A stretch of DNA of 24,881 nt from Candidatus Nanopelagicales bacterium (GCA_023257525.1 JALRCB010000004.1:1-24881); one strand, 5' to 3'. Shown: positions 1 to 8,963, counted from the stretch's first letter. Program-made: numbers and translations. Notes: generated from the sequence alone by a model not told the origin.

Positions 1-117
1 AATGGCCTGGCTCGTAAGGGCGAAAAGATTGCAATTCCAATGGCTGATCGCGTTGTTACTGGCGTAATCACCGATTCAGTATTTGTAGACAAGGAGAACA
101 CACGTCGTGACGGTTAA
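1..117 (+). CDS. soxA: Sarcosine oxidase alpha subunit, C-terminal end (partial)
   Basis: Only the last 38 codons are present; the gene runs in from the left edge. The visible tail contains GLARKGEKIAIP near its start and ends DKENTRRDG. This matches the end of the aminomethyltransferase-like (GCV_T C-terminal barrel) domain of heterotetrameric sarcosine oxidase alpha subunits, which typically finish in a DPEGxRxxG-like motif. The family oxidises sarcosine to glycine and passes the methyl carbon to tetrahydrofolate in the cytoplasm. The call is supported mainly by the downstream gene, a clear gamma subunit that overlaps this one by 11 bases, as in soxBDAG operons. On sequence alone a related GCV_T protein could not be excluded. 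Confidence 0.75.
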   Translation, partial: NGLARKGEKIAIPMADRVVTGVITDSVFVDKENTRRDG

Positions 118-706
118 TCTCGAATTTGCAAAGAGCCCACTTGGTGGCGCGAAGCACGGCGATGCCAAAAAAGTTTTCATGCAAGAAGTTCCATTCACTC
201 CTGGTTTTGATTTGCGAGTGAATCCAGAAGCAAGCGGCTTTGCTGCTGTCAATGCAGCCCTGGGACTAACGCTTCCAACGCAGGTTGGTGCAGTTGTTCG
301 CAATGGTTCGGATTGCATTGTTTCCGAAGATGAATTGCCCGCAGCTGGTGGTGTGAGCGCTCTTTGCCTAGGTCCAGATTGGTGGTACTTAACTGGTACT
401 GCCGATATTCAGGAAATATTGAAACCAGTCCAGGAAGCACATCACATTTCTTTGGTTGATGTAAGTTCCCAGCGAACCAAGATCGAGGTTTATGGTCCAA
501 ATGCTAAGGATGTGCTTGCGCATTATTGGGAACAAGACCTTCGGGATGAACATTTCCCAATCGATGCCTGCAGCCAAGGTGTCTTAGCTAAAGCGCCTCT
601 CATAATGTGGCACTGTTGCGAAAATTGCTACCTGCTATTCCCACGTGCATCATTTGCAAAGCATCTTTGGACTGCTTTGACTGATGCCGCAGTTGAGTAC
701 CTGTAA
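107..706 (+). CDS. soxG: Sarcosine oxidase gamma subunit
   Basis: This 199-residue protein has the usual length and pattern of SoxG, a small GCV_T-fold subunit of heterotetrameric sarcosine oxidase. Recognisable blocks are the N-terminal KSPLGG, then EVPFTPGFDLRV, CLGPDWWYL, the segment VDVSSQRTKIEVYGPNAKDVL, and a C-terminal LLFPRASFAKHLW. The complex oxidises sarcosine with FAD/FMN and NAD and yields glycine and 5,10-methylene-tetrahydrofolate. The GTG start lies inside the end of soxA (11-base overlap), which implies translational coupling. The next gene, folD, uses the methylene-tetrahydrofolate product, so the context agrees with the call. Gamma subunits diverge strongly, so the name rests on motifs plus context. 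Confidence 0.88.
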   Translation: MTVNLEFAKSPLGGAKHGDAKKVFMQEVPFTPGFDLRVNPEASGFAAVNAALGLTLPTQVGAVVRNGSDCIVSEDELPAAGGVSALCLGPDWWYLTGTADIQEILKPVQEAHHISLVDVSSQRTKIEVYGPNAKDVLAHYWEQDLRDEHFPIDACSQGVLAKAPLIMWHCCENCYLLFPRASFAKHLWTALTDAAVEYL

Positions 707-742
707 AATTAGTTAACACTTTCTAACTTAAAAGTAGGCACC

Positions 743-1591
743 ATGACTGCGGTCATTCTCGATGGAAAAGCTACTGCTGCTGCAGTAAAAGCGAATCTAG
801 CAACACGAGTTGCTGCGCTAAATGCCAAAGGAATCTTTCCTGGCCTTGGAACAATTCTGGTTGGTGACGATCCTGGCTCACATTCCTATGTTGGTGGCAA
901 ACATAAAGATTGTCATGAAGTCGGAATCACTTCGGTTCGTGAGGATCTACCAGCCTCTGCTACTCAGCAAGACGTGATGGATGCCATCGCGCGACTAAAT
1001 GCTGACCCAGCCTGTACTGGATACATTGTGCAGCTGCCACTTCCTAAAGGTTTAGATTCCAATTCGGCGCTGGAAGCAATCGATCCACGTAAAGATGCCG
1101 ACGGTCTACATCCAACAAACCTTGGTCGTTTAGTACTTGGCGAACCAGCTCCGCTACCTTGCACGCCACGTGGCATCGTAGAACTACTTCGCGCTTATGA
1201 CGTAAACATAGATGGCGCTGAAGTATGCATTGTTGGACGTGGTGTAACAGTAGGTCGCCCACTTGGTCTGTTGCTAACTCGCCGCAGCGAAAATGCGACC
1301 GTTACTTTGTGCCATACCGGCACCAAGGACATGGCTTCGCACATCAAACGTGCTGACATTGTGGTCGCTGCTGCTGGTGTCCCCCATTTCATCAAGCCAG
1401 ACATGATTAAGCCAGGCGCTGCGCTGCTTGATGTTGGCATCACTAGAACTGATGCTGGCCTTCTTGGAGACTTAGACCCAGCCTGCGCTGAAGTTGCTGG
1501 CTGGATTGCTCCGATGCCAGGTGGAACTGGCCCAATGACTCGTGCCATGTTGCTCGCCAACGTAGTCGATACGGCTGAAGGAAATCTCTAA
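743..1591 (+). CDS. folD: Bifunctional methylenetetrahydrofolate dehydrogenase / methenyltetrahydrofolate cyclohydrolase
   Basis: A standard-length FolD (282 residues). It interconverts 5,10-methylene-, methenyl- and 10-formyl-tetrahydrofolate with NADP in the cytoplasm. Visible signatures are the folate-site YVGGKHK motif at residues 49-55, with K53 the expected catalytic lysine, QLPLPKGLD, the PRKDADGLHP loop, a Rossmann segment CIVGRGVTVGRPLG, VVAAAGVPHFI, and the C-terminal MPGGTGPMT (usually PGGVGPMT). It sits 36 bases after soxG and its TAA overlaps the ATG of the next gene by one base. The placement suggests it processes the methyl group released by sarcosine oxidation. It could be a dedicated paralogue rather than the housekeeping copy; that cannot be told from this window. 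Confidence 0.97.
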   Translation: MTAVILDGKATAAAVKANLATRVAALNAKGIFPGLGTILVGDDPGSHSYVGGKHKDCHEVGITSVREDLPASATQQDVMDAIARLNADPACTGYIVQLPLPKGLDSNSALEAIDPRKDADGLHPTNLGRLVLGEPAPLPCTPRGIVELLRAYDVNIDGAEVCIVGRGVTVGRPLGLLLTRRSENATVTLCHTGTKDMASHIKRADIVVAAAGVPHFIKPDMIKPGAALLDVGITRTDAGLLGDLDPACAEVAGWIAPMPGGTGPMTRAMLLANVVDTAEGNL

Positions 1592-3243
1592 TGACCATCA
1601 AAGAATATGACTACGTAATTATTGGTGGCGGATCCGCTGGATCTGTTTTAGGCAATCGGTTATCCGAGAATCCCGATAATGAAGTTTTGGTTTTAGAGGC
1701 CGGGCGCAAAGACTCGTGGTGGGATGTTTACATTCACATGCCAGCTGCGCTAACTTTCCCAATCGGAAACAAGTTCTATGACTGGATGTATGAAACTGAT
1801 CCGGAACCATACATGAATGGTCGTCGGGTTTACCAAGGTCGCGGCAAGGTTCTTGGAGGTTCAGGCTCTATTAATGGCATGATTTTTCAGCGCGGAAATC
1901 CAATGGATTACGAACGTTGGGCTGCCGATAAAGGTATGGAGAACTGGGACTTCGCCCATTGCTTGCCGTACTTCAAGAAAATGGAAAATGCTACTGGCGT
2001 TCCTAATGACAAGAAATACCGCGGACACGACGGCCCGCTCTATCTAGAAAAAGGCCCTGCCAAGAATCCGTTATTCAAAGCTTTCTTTGATGCCGCAGTT
2101 GCAGCCGGCTTTAACCGCACAGACGATGTCAATGGTTATTGCCAAGAAGGCTTTGGTCCGTTTGATAAGAATGTTAAAAAAGGTCGTCGCTGGTCTTCAG
2201 CTCGGGCTTACTTACATCCAGTAATGCATCGAAAGAATTTAACAATTCAGACTCGTCACCAAGTACACCGAGTGATCTTTGAAGGCGACAAGGCTGTTGG
2301 CGTGGTTGCGCAACGCGGCAAGACAATTACTGAATTCCGTGCCAAGAACGTAGTTCTATGTGGTGGCGCTATAAATACCCCACAGGTTCTGCAGCTTTCC
2401 GGAATTGGTCCAGCTGAACTACTTAAAAGGCACGGCATTGCAGTAGTTAAAGATCTGCCTGGCGTTGGTCAGAACTTGCAGGATCATCTAGAGGTTTACA
2501 TTCAGCATGCTTGTAAGCAACCAATCACTATGAATCCAAATCTAAAGCTTTGGAAGCGACCATTTATTGGTGCAGCTTGGTTGTTTGCCCGCAAGGGTCC
2601 AGGTTCGACCAACCACTTCGAAGGTGGTGGTTTTGCCTGCTCGAACAACACTGTTAAGTACCCAAACTTGATGTACCACTTCTTGCCAATTGCCGTTCGT
2701 TATGACGGAACTGGTATCGAACAAGGTCACGGTTACCAAGTTCATGTTGGTCCAATGTATTCAGATGCTCGCGGCCGCATTGAAATCACAAGCGCTGACC
2801 CAATGGCTAAACCTTCGATTCTTTTTAACTACCTTTCAACAGATCAGGATCGTCGCGAGTGGGTCGAGGCGATTCAAGTAACTCGAAACATTTTGGCGCA
2901 ATCTGCTTTTGATCAATACAGCGATGGCGAAATATCCCCTGGTCCACAGGTGCAGACTCCAGAACAGATTCTGGAATGGGTTGCCAAGGATGCTGAGACT
3001 GCTTATCACCCATCATGTACCGCAAAAATGGGTACCGATGAAATGAGTGTTGTTGATCCAAACACCATGAAGGTGCATGGCGTCGAAGGTCTATTCGTAG
3101 TCGATGCTTCGGTGTTCCCTTATGTAACTAACGCAAACCTTTACGCACCAACTATGATGGTTGCCGAGCGTGCAGCTGACTTAATTCAGGAAAAGCAAAC
3201 CTTGGCTCCTGAATATGTTGAATGGCATAAGCGAAGCGTTTAA
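1591..3243 (+). CDS. betA: Choline dehydrogenase (GMC oxidoreductase family)
   Basis: A 550-residue glucose-methanol-choline oxidoreductase. It has the FAD dinucleotide loop GGGSAG at residues 12-17, the GMC block GRGKVLGGSGSINGM, and the second GMC signature GGAINTPQVLQLSGIG. The catalytic pair is visible near the C-terminus: the His in TAYHPSCTAKMG and the Asn in VTNANLYAPTMM. Many blocks match E. coli BetA closely (MPAAL.FP, ETDPEP, EISPG, KMGTDEMSVVD), so choline dehydrogenase is preferred over a generic alcohol oxidase. BetA oxidises choline to betaine aldehyde and on to glycine betaine. With soxAG and folD this gives a route from choline towards sarcosine, glycine and C1 units, although the betaine and dimethylglycine demethylation steps are not in the window. 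Confidence 0.92.
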   Translation: MTIKEYDYVIIGGGSAGSVLGNRLSENPDNEVLVLEAGRKDSWWDVYIHMPAALTFPIGNKFYDWMYETDPEPYMNGRRVYQGRGKVLGGSGSINGMIFQRGNPMDYERWAADKGMENWDFAHCLPYFKKMENATGVPNDKKYRGHDGPLYLEKGPAKNPLFKAFFDAAVAAGFNRTDDVNGYCQEGFGPFDKNVKKGRRWSSARAYLHPVMHRKNLTIQTRHQVHRVIFEGDKAVGVVAQRGKTITEFRAKNVVLCGGAINTPQVLQLSGIGPAELLKRHGIAVVKDLPGVGQNLQDHLEVYIQHACKQPITMNPNLKLWKRPFIGAAWLFARKGPGSTNHFEGGGFACSNNTVKYPNLMYHFLPIAVRYDGTGIEQGHGYQVHVGPMYSDARGRIEITSADPMAKPSILFNYLSTDQDRREWVEAIQVTRNILAQSAFDQYSDGEISPGPQVQTPEQILEWVAKDAETAYHPSCTAKMGTDEMSVVDPNTMKVHGVEGLFVVDASVFPYVTNANLYAPTMMVAERAADLIQEKQTLAPEYVEWHKRSV

Positions 3244-3248
3244 GGAAT

Positions 3249-3300
3249 TACCCCCGTCGTTACCTCATTCTTATGGCGTGACGGCTGGGGTTCTTTCTTT
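3249..3300 (+). terminator. Possible terminator after betA
   Basis: Just after the betA stop, ACCCC-CGTC at about 3250-3258 can pair with GACG-GCT-GGGGT at about 3280-3291, with an internal bulge, and the run TTCTTTCTTT follows. It would end the plus-strand transcript, but it overlaps the last codons of the convergent EamA gene. The stem is imperfect, so this is tentative. Confidence 0.4.
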
Positions 3301-4188
3301 AGTATTGATGATCACTAAACCAACAAGGATCAGGGCAGATCCGATTATCTGCCAAACGTTGATCGCCTCACCCAACACTATGATTCCCAGCATGATGGCA
3401 ACAAAAAGAATTACATAGGTAGTATCGCTTGCTACTCCAGCACCAGCTTGCTTAATCAAAGTTTGAATCATGATGTACGTGATTCCGGTGCCCACAACTC
3501 CAAGAATTAGCATCGAAACAATGGAGATGCTCGATGCATCAGTAGTAAATGTTACAAACCAAGGGAGTATCACAGCGAAATGAATTGAAGCGCAGAGCAT
3601 TTGCCCAGCAGCAATAGAAGTTGGAGTATCTTTTACATTTACAAAGTTTCGTCGGGCGTACACAAGCCCTGCTGCATAACTAGTGGTTCCCACCATAATT
3701 GCACCGGTGCCTAATGCGTCAAAATCTCCCAAGCCCGACCAAGGGTGAGCAATGAACAAGGCACCTAGAAAACCCATACTTAATCCGGTTACTCGACGCC
3801 AAGTTGGGTTTTCTTCTGGGATAAACACCAATACAAAACCAAGTGTCACCAGCGGAACTAATGCGTTCCAAATACTCACTTGCACTGTAGTAATTCGGCT
3901 AACTGCTGTAGCCATGCCAACAAAAGAAACGGTGTTAAACAGTAAAGCTGCAATGTTTAATTTGATCCAGATTTCTTTGCCCCGCGGATAACGATCTTTT
4001 GTTACCAGTAGGACAATGGCCAAAGTTGCTGCAGCCAGAACTGTACGACCCAAAGCTACTTCAAGGGCGGAAAACGACTGTAAGGCAAAGTTTGCCCACA
4101 TGTAATTCCCACCAAAAAGTACAGAGACTGTTATGAATAGCGCAGTATGTGACTTAGTTGGTGTTGTCGGCGTAGTCGGTGTGGTCAT
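3271..4188 (-). CDS. EamA/DMT-family transporter
   Basis: A 305-residue, strongly hydrophobic protein with about ten predicted membrane helices arranged as two EamA repeats (roughly residues 14-150 and 160-298), the layout of drug/metabolite transporters. A glycine-rich GGNYMW motif follows the first helix. Family members usually export amino acids, nucleotides or other small metabolites, but substrate cannot be read from sequence. It is the last gene of the minus-strand operon: its ATG overlaps the stop of the AceE-like gene (ATGA), implying coupled translation. The N-terminus is a short threonine-proline repeat (TTPTTPTTPT) of no evident function. It ends 27 bases from betA, which converges on it. 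Confidence 0.9.
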   Translation of the reverse strand: MTTPTTPTTPTKSHTALFITVSVLFGGNYMWANFALQSFSALEVALGRTVLAAATLAIVLLVTKDRYPRGKEIWIKLNIAALLFNTVSFVGMATAVSRITTVQVSIWNALVPLVTLGFVLVFIPEENPTWRRVTGLSMGFLGALFIAHPWSGLGDFDALGTGAIMVGTTSYAAGLVYARRNFVNVKDTPTSIAAGQMLCASIHFAVILPWFVTFTTDASSISIVSMLILGVVGTGITYIMIQTLIKQAGAGVASDTTYVILFVAIMLGIIVLGEAINVWQIIGSALILVGLVIINTKERTPAVTP

Positions 4189-6572
4189 CGATTGTCTAGC
4201 GCTAGCGACGCAAGAGCTGCGTTAACGATTGCACCGGATGAAAGATCGTTGATGTTGTAAAGATCCTTAACAGTTCCTGACTGACCGAAGGAGTCGACGC
4301 CAAGAGATACGCAAGGCACTCCGATGGCCGATCCCATCCAGGCCATGGCATGGCTTGAAGCATCCTGAATCGTCACAATAGGAGCGCGGTCTCCAAGTAC
4401 TGACCAAAGTGGACCAGGCAGACTTGGTGCCGAAGCAGTTCGCACCGCCTGACGTAAAGTACGTTGCCAAGCTCCGTACCAACGATCTGCACTGGTCACA
4501 TCAATAACGTGAGCGGCCACACCTTCACTGCAGAGTTCTTGAGCTGCTGCTAAAACTTCTGGCATAACTGCGCCAGATGCAACTAAGTGAACCATCGGCA
4601 CGCGTTCACTATCGTCAGCCCCGCGAAGTTCTGGGAACTGTTCGAAAGCATCAAATAGTCGGTACCCACCACTAAGAACTTGGCGCTTTAATACGGCATC
4701 ACCAATTCGCTTGCGAGCAGCCTCAAACGGCGCCTGATCAAGTGGTCTAGTTGTTAGTCGGAAGTAGAAAGCACCATCGTCGTACGGCGCAGCAGTTTTC
4801 AGTTCTGATGGACCGGCAGCAACTCGAGTGATTGCATCGGCAAGCATCCAACTCAATGCGGTTCCATAAGTAGGTTCAATGAATGTAACCCCTGGCAATT
4901 CCATACCAATGGAAGCGGTAATTGTTGACTGGTGTGCACCACCTTCTGGCGCCAACGTAACGCCACTTGGGGTACCAGCAATGATGAATCGAGCTGCGGA
5001 ATAAGTTCCATAGATAAATGCGTCGAGGCCACGACAAACGAATGGATCGTAAACCGTTCCAATTGGAATCAAAGGTTGATCTGACAAATCCCATGACAGG
5101 CCAAGTTGGCCAAGCAATAAGAAAAGATTCATTTCGCTGATGCCAAGCTCAATGTGTTGACCCGTTGGACCTTCAGCCCACTTCAACATTGGATCTTCAT
5201 TCCAAGCCCGGCGCTCATCTGGTGAATAAATGCCATTGCGATTAATGAAGCCCGCAAGGTTTGTAGAAGTTGCAACATCAGGTGCAGTAGTAACCATGTA
5301 CTTATTGATTTCTTCGATTCGGGATAGATCTACCAGTACCCGACCGAAGGCCTCTTGAGTACTAAGTGGCTTAGTGCCAGTCGCGATCTCAGGTGCTGGC
5401 ACATTTAGTTCAACACCTTTTGATGTTGGCGGGCGGTGTAAATCATGTCTGCGCTGTGCTGACAGAACTCCGGCTGCACTTTGCGGATCAAAATCTGACC
5501 ATTCATTTTCTACGGTAAGTCCAAGTTCGCTGCGGAAGTTATCAATTTGTTCACCACTCAATAGTGCTGAGTGATTTCTTGGGTTACCTGCCATTGGCAA
5601 ACCCCAGCCCTTGATTGTGTATGCAAAAACCACACTAGGTCGATCGGTAACACTGTCGCAAACTGCAAACGCATCACGCAGACTGTCTAAGTTATGTCCA
5701 CCAAGATCTGTAACTAGTTCGTATAGGTCTTCATCGTTTAGTTCAGCCACAGAAAGCCCAACTTCAGCTGGCGCCCCTTCTAAAAATCTAGTGCGCAATT
5801 CTTGACCTCTAAAGCCAAACAAAGATTGGTACTGCTCGTTTGCCATGGCATCTATCCAGGCTTCAAGGTCCTTACCAAACGGCTGAGCAAATTTTGCTTG
5901 CAATTTCTTTCCGTATTTAACTTCAATTACATGCCAACCAGCTGCTTCAAATTGAGCTCGCCATTGCATGATGCGAATTCCAGGAATAACGCGATCAAGT
6001 GACTGTCGATTAAAGTCAACGACCCACATCACATTTCCAAGTTCGGTGGTTGCTGGGTCGGCTACCGCTTCCCAAACGTTGCCTTCATCCAGTTCGGCAT
6101 CACCGATCAATGCAATGAAGCGAGAATGTGGACGTTCGCCAAAGTGTGAGTCAACGTAACGCCTGGTTGCTGCTGCAAAAAGTGGAGCTGCTGCGCCTAG
6201 GCCAACCGAGCCAGTTGAAAAGTCTGGTGCATCTGGATCTTTGGTTCGTGATGGATACGACTGCAAGCCACCAAATTCGCGCAAGCGCTTTAAGTAACTT
6301 TCATCAAGATTTCCAAGTAAGTATTGGATGGCGTGAAAAACTGGAGATGCGTGTGGCTTAACACTTACTCGATCTGGTCCATCTAGATGGTCAAAGTAAA
6401 GTGCAGTCATGATCGAAGTAAGAGATGCGCTTGAGGCCTGATGGCCACCAACTTTTACATCATCTTTTAGTTCTCGTTCGCGGTTTGCAAAGTCAACCAT
6501 TCGGACCGCAAGCCATAAAACTCGTCGCTGAATCTCATCCAAAAGATCCGTATCAACGCGTTGCTTACTCAT
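4185..6572 (-). CDS. AceE-like homodimeric 2-oxoacid dehydrogenase E1 / transketolase-family thiamine diphosphate enzyme
   Basis: A 795-residue protein with the domain order of homodimeric pyruvate dehydrogenase E1. The N-terminal thiamine-diphosphate domain has GGHQASSASL near residue 42 and the cofactor motif GDAELDEG (157-164) ending in DFN (186-188). The Pyr domain carries SEMNLFLLLGQLG and the APEGGAHQS region. The C-terminal transketolase-like domain includes GVDSFGQSG. It is about 100 residues shorter than typical AceE (around 890), so pyruvate specificity is not assured; 2-oxobutyrate or another 2-oxoacid is equally possible. No E2 or E3 gene is near, so it either feeds a distant complex or acts alone as a decarboxylase or ligase. 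ATGA overlaps join it to both neighbouring transporter genes. Confidence 0.85.
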   Translation of the reverse strand: MSKQRVDTDLLDEIQRRVLWLAVRMVDFANRERELKDDVKVGGHQASSASLTSIMTALYFDHLDGPDRVSVKPHASPVFHAIQYLLGNLDESYLKRLREFGGLQSYPSRTKDPDAPDFSTGSVGLGAAAPLFAAATRRYVDSHFGERPHSRFIALIGDAELDEGNVWEAVADPATTELGNVMWVVDFNRQSLDRVIPGIRIMQWRAQFEAAGWHVIEVKYGKKLQAKFAQPFGKDLEAWIDAMANEQYQSLFGFRGQELRTRFLEGAPAEVGLSVAELNDEDLYELVTDLGGHNLDSLRDAFAVCDSVTDRPSVVFAYTIKGWGLPMAGNPRNHSALLSGEQIDNFRSELGLTVENEWSDFDPQSAAGVLSAQRRHDLHRPPTSKGVELNVPAPEIATGTKPLSTQEAFGRVLVDLSRIEEINKYMVTTAPDVATSTNLAGFINRNGIYSPDERRAWNEDPMLKWAEGPTGQHIELGISEMNLFLLLGQLGLSWDLSDQPLIPIGTVYDPFVCRGLDAFIYGTYSAARFIIAGTPSGVTLAPEGGAHQSTITASIGMELPGVTFIEPTYGTALSWMLADAITRVAAGPSELKTAAPYDDGAFYFRLTTRPLDQAPFEAARKRIGDAVLKRQVLSGGYRLFDAFEQFPELRGADDSERVPMVHLVASGAVMPEVLAAAQELCSEGVAAHVIDVTSADRWYGAWQRTLRQAVRTASAPSLPGPLWSVLGDRAPIVTIQDASSHAMAWMGSAIGVPCVSLGVDSFGQSGTVKDLYNINDLSSGAIVNAALASLALDNR

Positions 6573-7768
6573 GCCGTTTCCTTTACCTGGACTGGTGTGG
6601 TGTCAAACATCTTCAGCGAAACCGCCGCCATAACTGAGCATATCGCCATTACGGTCCAGGCTGCCTGCCAACTGAAAGATTCAACAATCTGAGACATGAT
6701 GATCGGCGAAACTCCCCCAGCAGCAAATATGAAGCTATGTAAAACCCCTTGGGTAAATCCAACCCGCTCTGGCGGAACCGCAACAACTGCCGTGGTGAAA
6801 AGTAAGCCATTCCAACCCATGGCTGAGATTCCAGCCAAGAAAAGCAGTGGCACGACAATTGCATATTGCTCAAGTACTGCGCAAAGTAGAAGGAGTGTTG
6901 CCCCCGATAGCGCAATCACGATCTGGAATTGCACCCGTCTGGTTGGATAGCGATCGCTAATTACGCCTAGACGAATTCGAAGTGGAATTACAAACGCCAT
7001 CATTAATGCATAAAGTTGTCCGGCCTGTGTTGGAGTCCAACCTCTGCTGCCACTTAAGTAAAGAGTAAGTAGCGCGACGATTCCTAACTGCGTCAGACAA
7101 AAGAATGCAGCAGCAATCAATATCGGTGAAAGTTTGCGCCAATTCACTGGTGGTAGATTCTCCGCTTTTAGGCGTGGTGGTTCTGGAACTCCTGCTGGAG
7201 CAAACATTACAAAGAGCCCGCCCAAAATGATTAATGCGGCAAGGGCATAGAGCGCAGCACTAAGCCCGTGTGAAACTGCAATGCCAGTTAGGACGATTCC
7301 ACCGATGACGCCACCCACTGGAACTGCCGCTTGTCTCGTTGAAAGTGCGAATCCAATATTTCCTAAGTGAACAAAATTTCTGGCTAACCCTTTGGTCATC
7401 GCGACTGTAGGCGACGCCATCATGATGCCGGCAAAGATCAGTGCAAAGTGTGCGACTTCGGAAGCCTTAAAGAATGCGGCGATGACAAAGCATGTTGCAG
7501 TGCCCAACAATCCAATTAGCGCAACTAAACGATCATCGATTCGATCGGCTAAGTTGCCCCAAAAGATCACTGCCCCGGCCGTGCCCAGACTGATAGTTCC
7601 GAGAAGTAATCCAACGCCTGAAGTTGTCAGGTTAAATGTGCTAGCCAGAATTGGCCCGAGCGCAGGTAAGCCTTGTTGCGCAGTGGATACTGCTAATTGC
7701 GCTGCAATTGCGGCAGCCAAAATTCCAAGCGCATCTCGGCGCAGTTTTTCCGGAGATGCTTGTGACAT
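6569..7768 (-). CDS. Major facilitator superfamily transporter
   Basis: A 399-residue protein with about twelve predicted transmembrane helices. The MFS loop 2-3 signature is seen as WGNLADRIDD and its echo in loop 8-9 as LGVISDRYPTRR. These positions and the two six-helix halves identify the superfamily, but not the substrate. It starts three bases after the acyl-CoA dehydrogenase stop and its own stop overlaps the start of the AceE-like gene. It is thus co-transcribed with enzymes of acyl-CoA and 2-oxoacid metabolism and probably moves a related organic acid or its product across the cytoplasmic membrane (inference). Confidence 0.92.
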   Translation of the reverse strand: MSQASPEKLRRDALGILAAAIAAQLAVSTAQQGLPALGPILASTFNLTTSGVGLLLGTISLGTAGAVIFWGNLADRIDDRLVALIGLLGTATCFVIAAFFKASEVAHFALIFAGIMMASPTVAMTKGLARNFVHLGNIGFALSTRQAAVPVGGVIGGIVLTGIAVSHGLSAALYALAALIILGGLFVMFAPAGVPEPPRLKAENLPPVNWRKLSPILIAAAFFCLTQLGIVALLTLYLSGSRGWTPTQAGQLYALMMAFVIPLRIRLGVISDRYPTRRVQFQIVIALSGATLLLLCAVLEQYAIVVPLLFLAGISAMGWNGLLFTTAVVAVPPERVGFTQGVLHSFIFAAGGVSPIIMSQIVESFSWQAAWTVMAICSVMAAVSLKMFDTTPVQVKETA

Positions 7769-7771
7769 TGG

Positions 7772-8932
7772 TTATCTAGATGCCAAAGTGTGACGCGACA
7801 TCACAATGCGCTGAACCTGGTTTGTGCCTTCGTAAATTTGAGTGATCTTGGCATCACGCATCATGCGCTCAACAGGATAGTCACGGCTGTAGCCATATCC
7901 TCCAAGTAACTGAACCGCATCAGTAGTAATTTCCATTGCAACATCTGAAGCAAAGCATTTACTTGCAGCGCCAAAGAAAGTTAAATCTACATCATTGCGT
8001 TCACTTCGGGCTGCTGCTGCATAAGTTAGTTGGCGCGCAGCTTCAAGCTTCATCGACATATCTGCAACCATGAATTGGATCCCTTGGAATTCGGCAATTG
8101 CCTTACCAAATTGCTTGCGCTCCTTTATGTAACTTGCTGCGAAATCCAATGCGCCCTGAGCAATACCAACTGCTTGAGCCGCTATTGCAATCCGACTGTG
8201 GTCAAGTGTTGACATCGCAATGCCAAAGCCTGATCCCACTTCGCCGATTCGACGAGAATCCGGAATAACTACGTTGTCTAAATAGACTTCACGAGTCGGT
8301 GATCCCTTGATTCCAAGCTTCTTTTCTGGCACGCCGAAACTTACGCCTGGATCGTCTTTCTTAACAATGAATGCTGTGATGCCACCACGAGCACCTTTTT
8401 CTTTATCGGTTGCAGCAAGCACGGTATAGATGTGACTTTCGCCAGCATTGGTGATCCATTTTTTTGAACCGTTCAAGGTCCATGCATCTCCATTTGCTAC
8501 AGCTGTAGTTTTCATTGCGCCCGCATCACTGCCCGCATCTGTTTCAGAAAGTGCGTATGACCAAAGGGTCTCACCCGAGGCAAGACCTGGCAAGAACTCT
8601 TTCTTTATCTCTTCACTGCCGCTATGGATAACCGGTAGTGAAGCAAGCTTGTTTACACCTGGAATCAAACTGCTGGAGGCACAGGCTCTGGCAACCTCTT
8701 CCACGACAATTGCGGAAGCTAAGGCATCAGCGCCAGCGCCGCCATAGGCCTCAGGCACATGGATGGCCTGAAGTTCCGCGCCAATTAATGCGTCATAGGC
8801 CTCTTGTGGGAAGCGGGCATCTTCATCAACCTGAGCTGCGAAGGGAGCAATCTTGGCATCAGCCAGGGCTCTAACCACTGATCTAAGTTCTTCGTGTTCG
8901 TCAGCGGTCTTATAAAGGTCGAAACTACTCAC
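7772..8932 (-). CDS. Acyl-CoA dehydrogenase (canonical active site)
   Basis: A 386-residue enzyme of the normal acyl-CoA dehydrogenase length, oxidising an acyl-CoA to its 2,3-enoyl-CoA with FAD. It has the FAD/substrate signature SYALSETDAGSDAG, the C-terminal block ERKQFGKAIAEFQG, and QLLGGYGYSRDYPVERMMRD. The catalytic glutamate is E368 in IYEGTNQVQR, where short- and medium-chain enzymes carry theirs. The overall pattern resembles actinobacterial short/branched-chain enzymes, though chain length cannot be fixed here. Translation starts at GTG with an AGGAG box five bases upstream. It is the first gene of the minus-strand operon, and a TTGTATACAA-like site lies 22 bases before its start codon. 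Confidence 0.95.
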   Translation of the reverse strand: MSSFDLYKTADEHEELRSVVRALADAKIAPFAAQVDEDARFPQEAYDALIGAELQAIHVPEAYGGAGADALASAIVVEEVARACASSSLIPGVNKLASLPVIHSGSEEIKKEFLPGLASGETLWSYALSETDAGSDAGAMKTTAVANGDAWTLNGSKKWITNAGESHIYTVLAATDKEKGARGGITAFIVKKDDPGVSFGVPEKKLGIKGSPTREVYLDNVVIPDSRRIGEVGSGFGIAMSTLDHSRIAIAAQAVGIAQGALDFAASYIKERKQFGKAIAEFQGIQFMVADMSMKLEAARQLTYAAAARSERNDVDLTFFGAASKCFASDVAMEITTDAVQLLGGYGYSRDYPVERMMRDAKITQIYEGTNQVQRIVMSRHTLASR

Positions 8933-8953
8933 TTGTGCTCCTGATTAGCCGGA

Positions 8954-8963
8954 TTGCATACAA
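8954..8963. promoter_or_regulatory. Operator-like palindrome, TTGTATACAA type (copy A)
   Basis: TTGCATACAA, one mismatch from the perfect palindrome TTGTATACAA found at 23250. It lies in the 145-base divergent region, 22 bases upstream of the acyl-CoA dehydrogenase GTG, so it probably overlaps that promoter or leader. GTATAC-centred palindromes are typical of GntR-type (FCD subfamily) repressors; the protein itself is not in the window. Confidence 0.5.

Noticed and set aside
1195..1560. Long antisense open frame (121 codons) opposite folD
   Set aside because: Composition mirrors the codon pattern of folD, with no start signals or known motifs; treated as a shadow of the real gene.
4153..4188. 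Short GGTGTNGTCGGNGT-like tandem repeat
   Set aside because: It simply encodes the TTPTTPTTPT N-terminus of the EamA transporter; no CRISPR-like spacing or palindrome.
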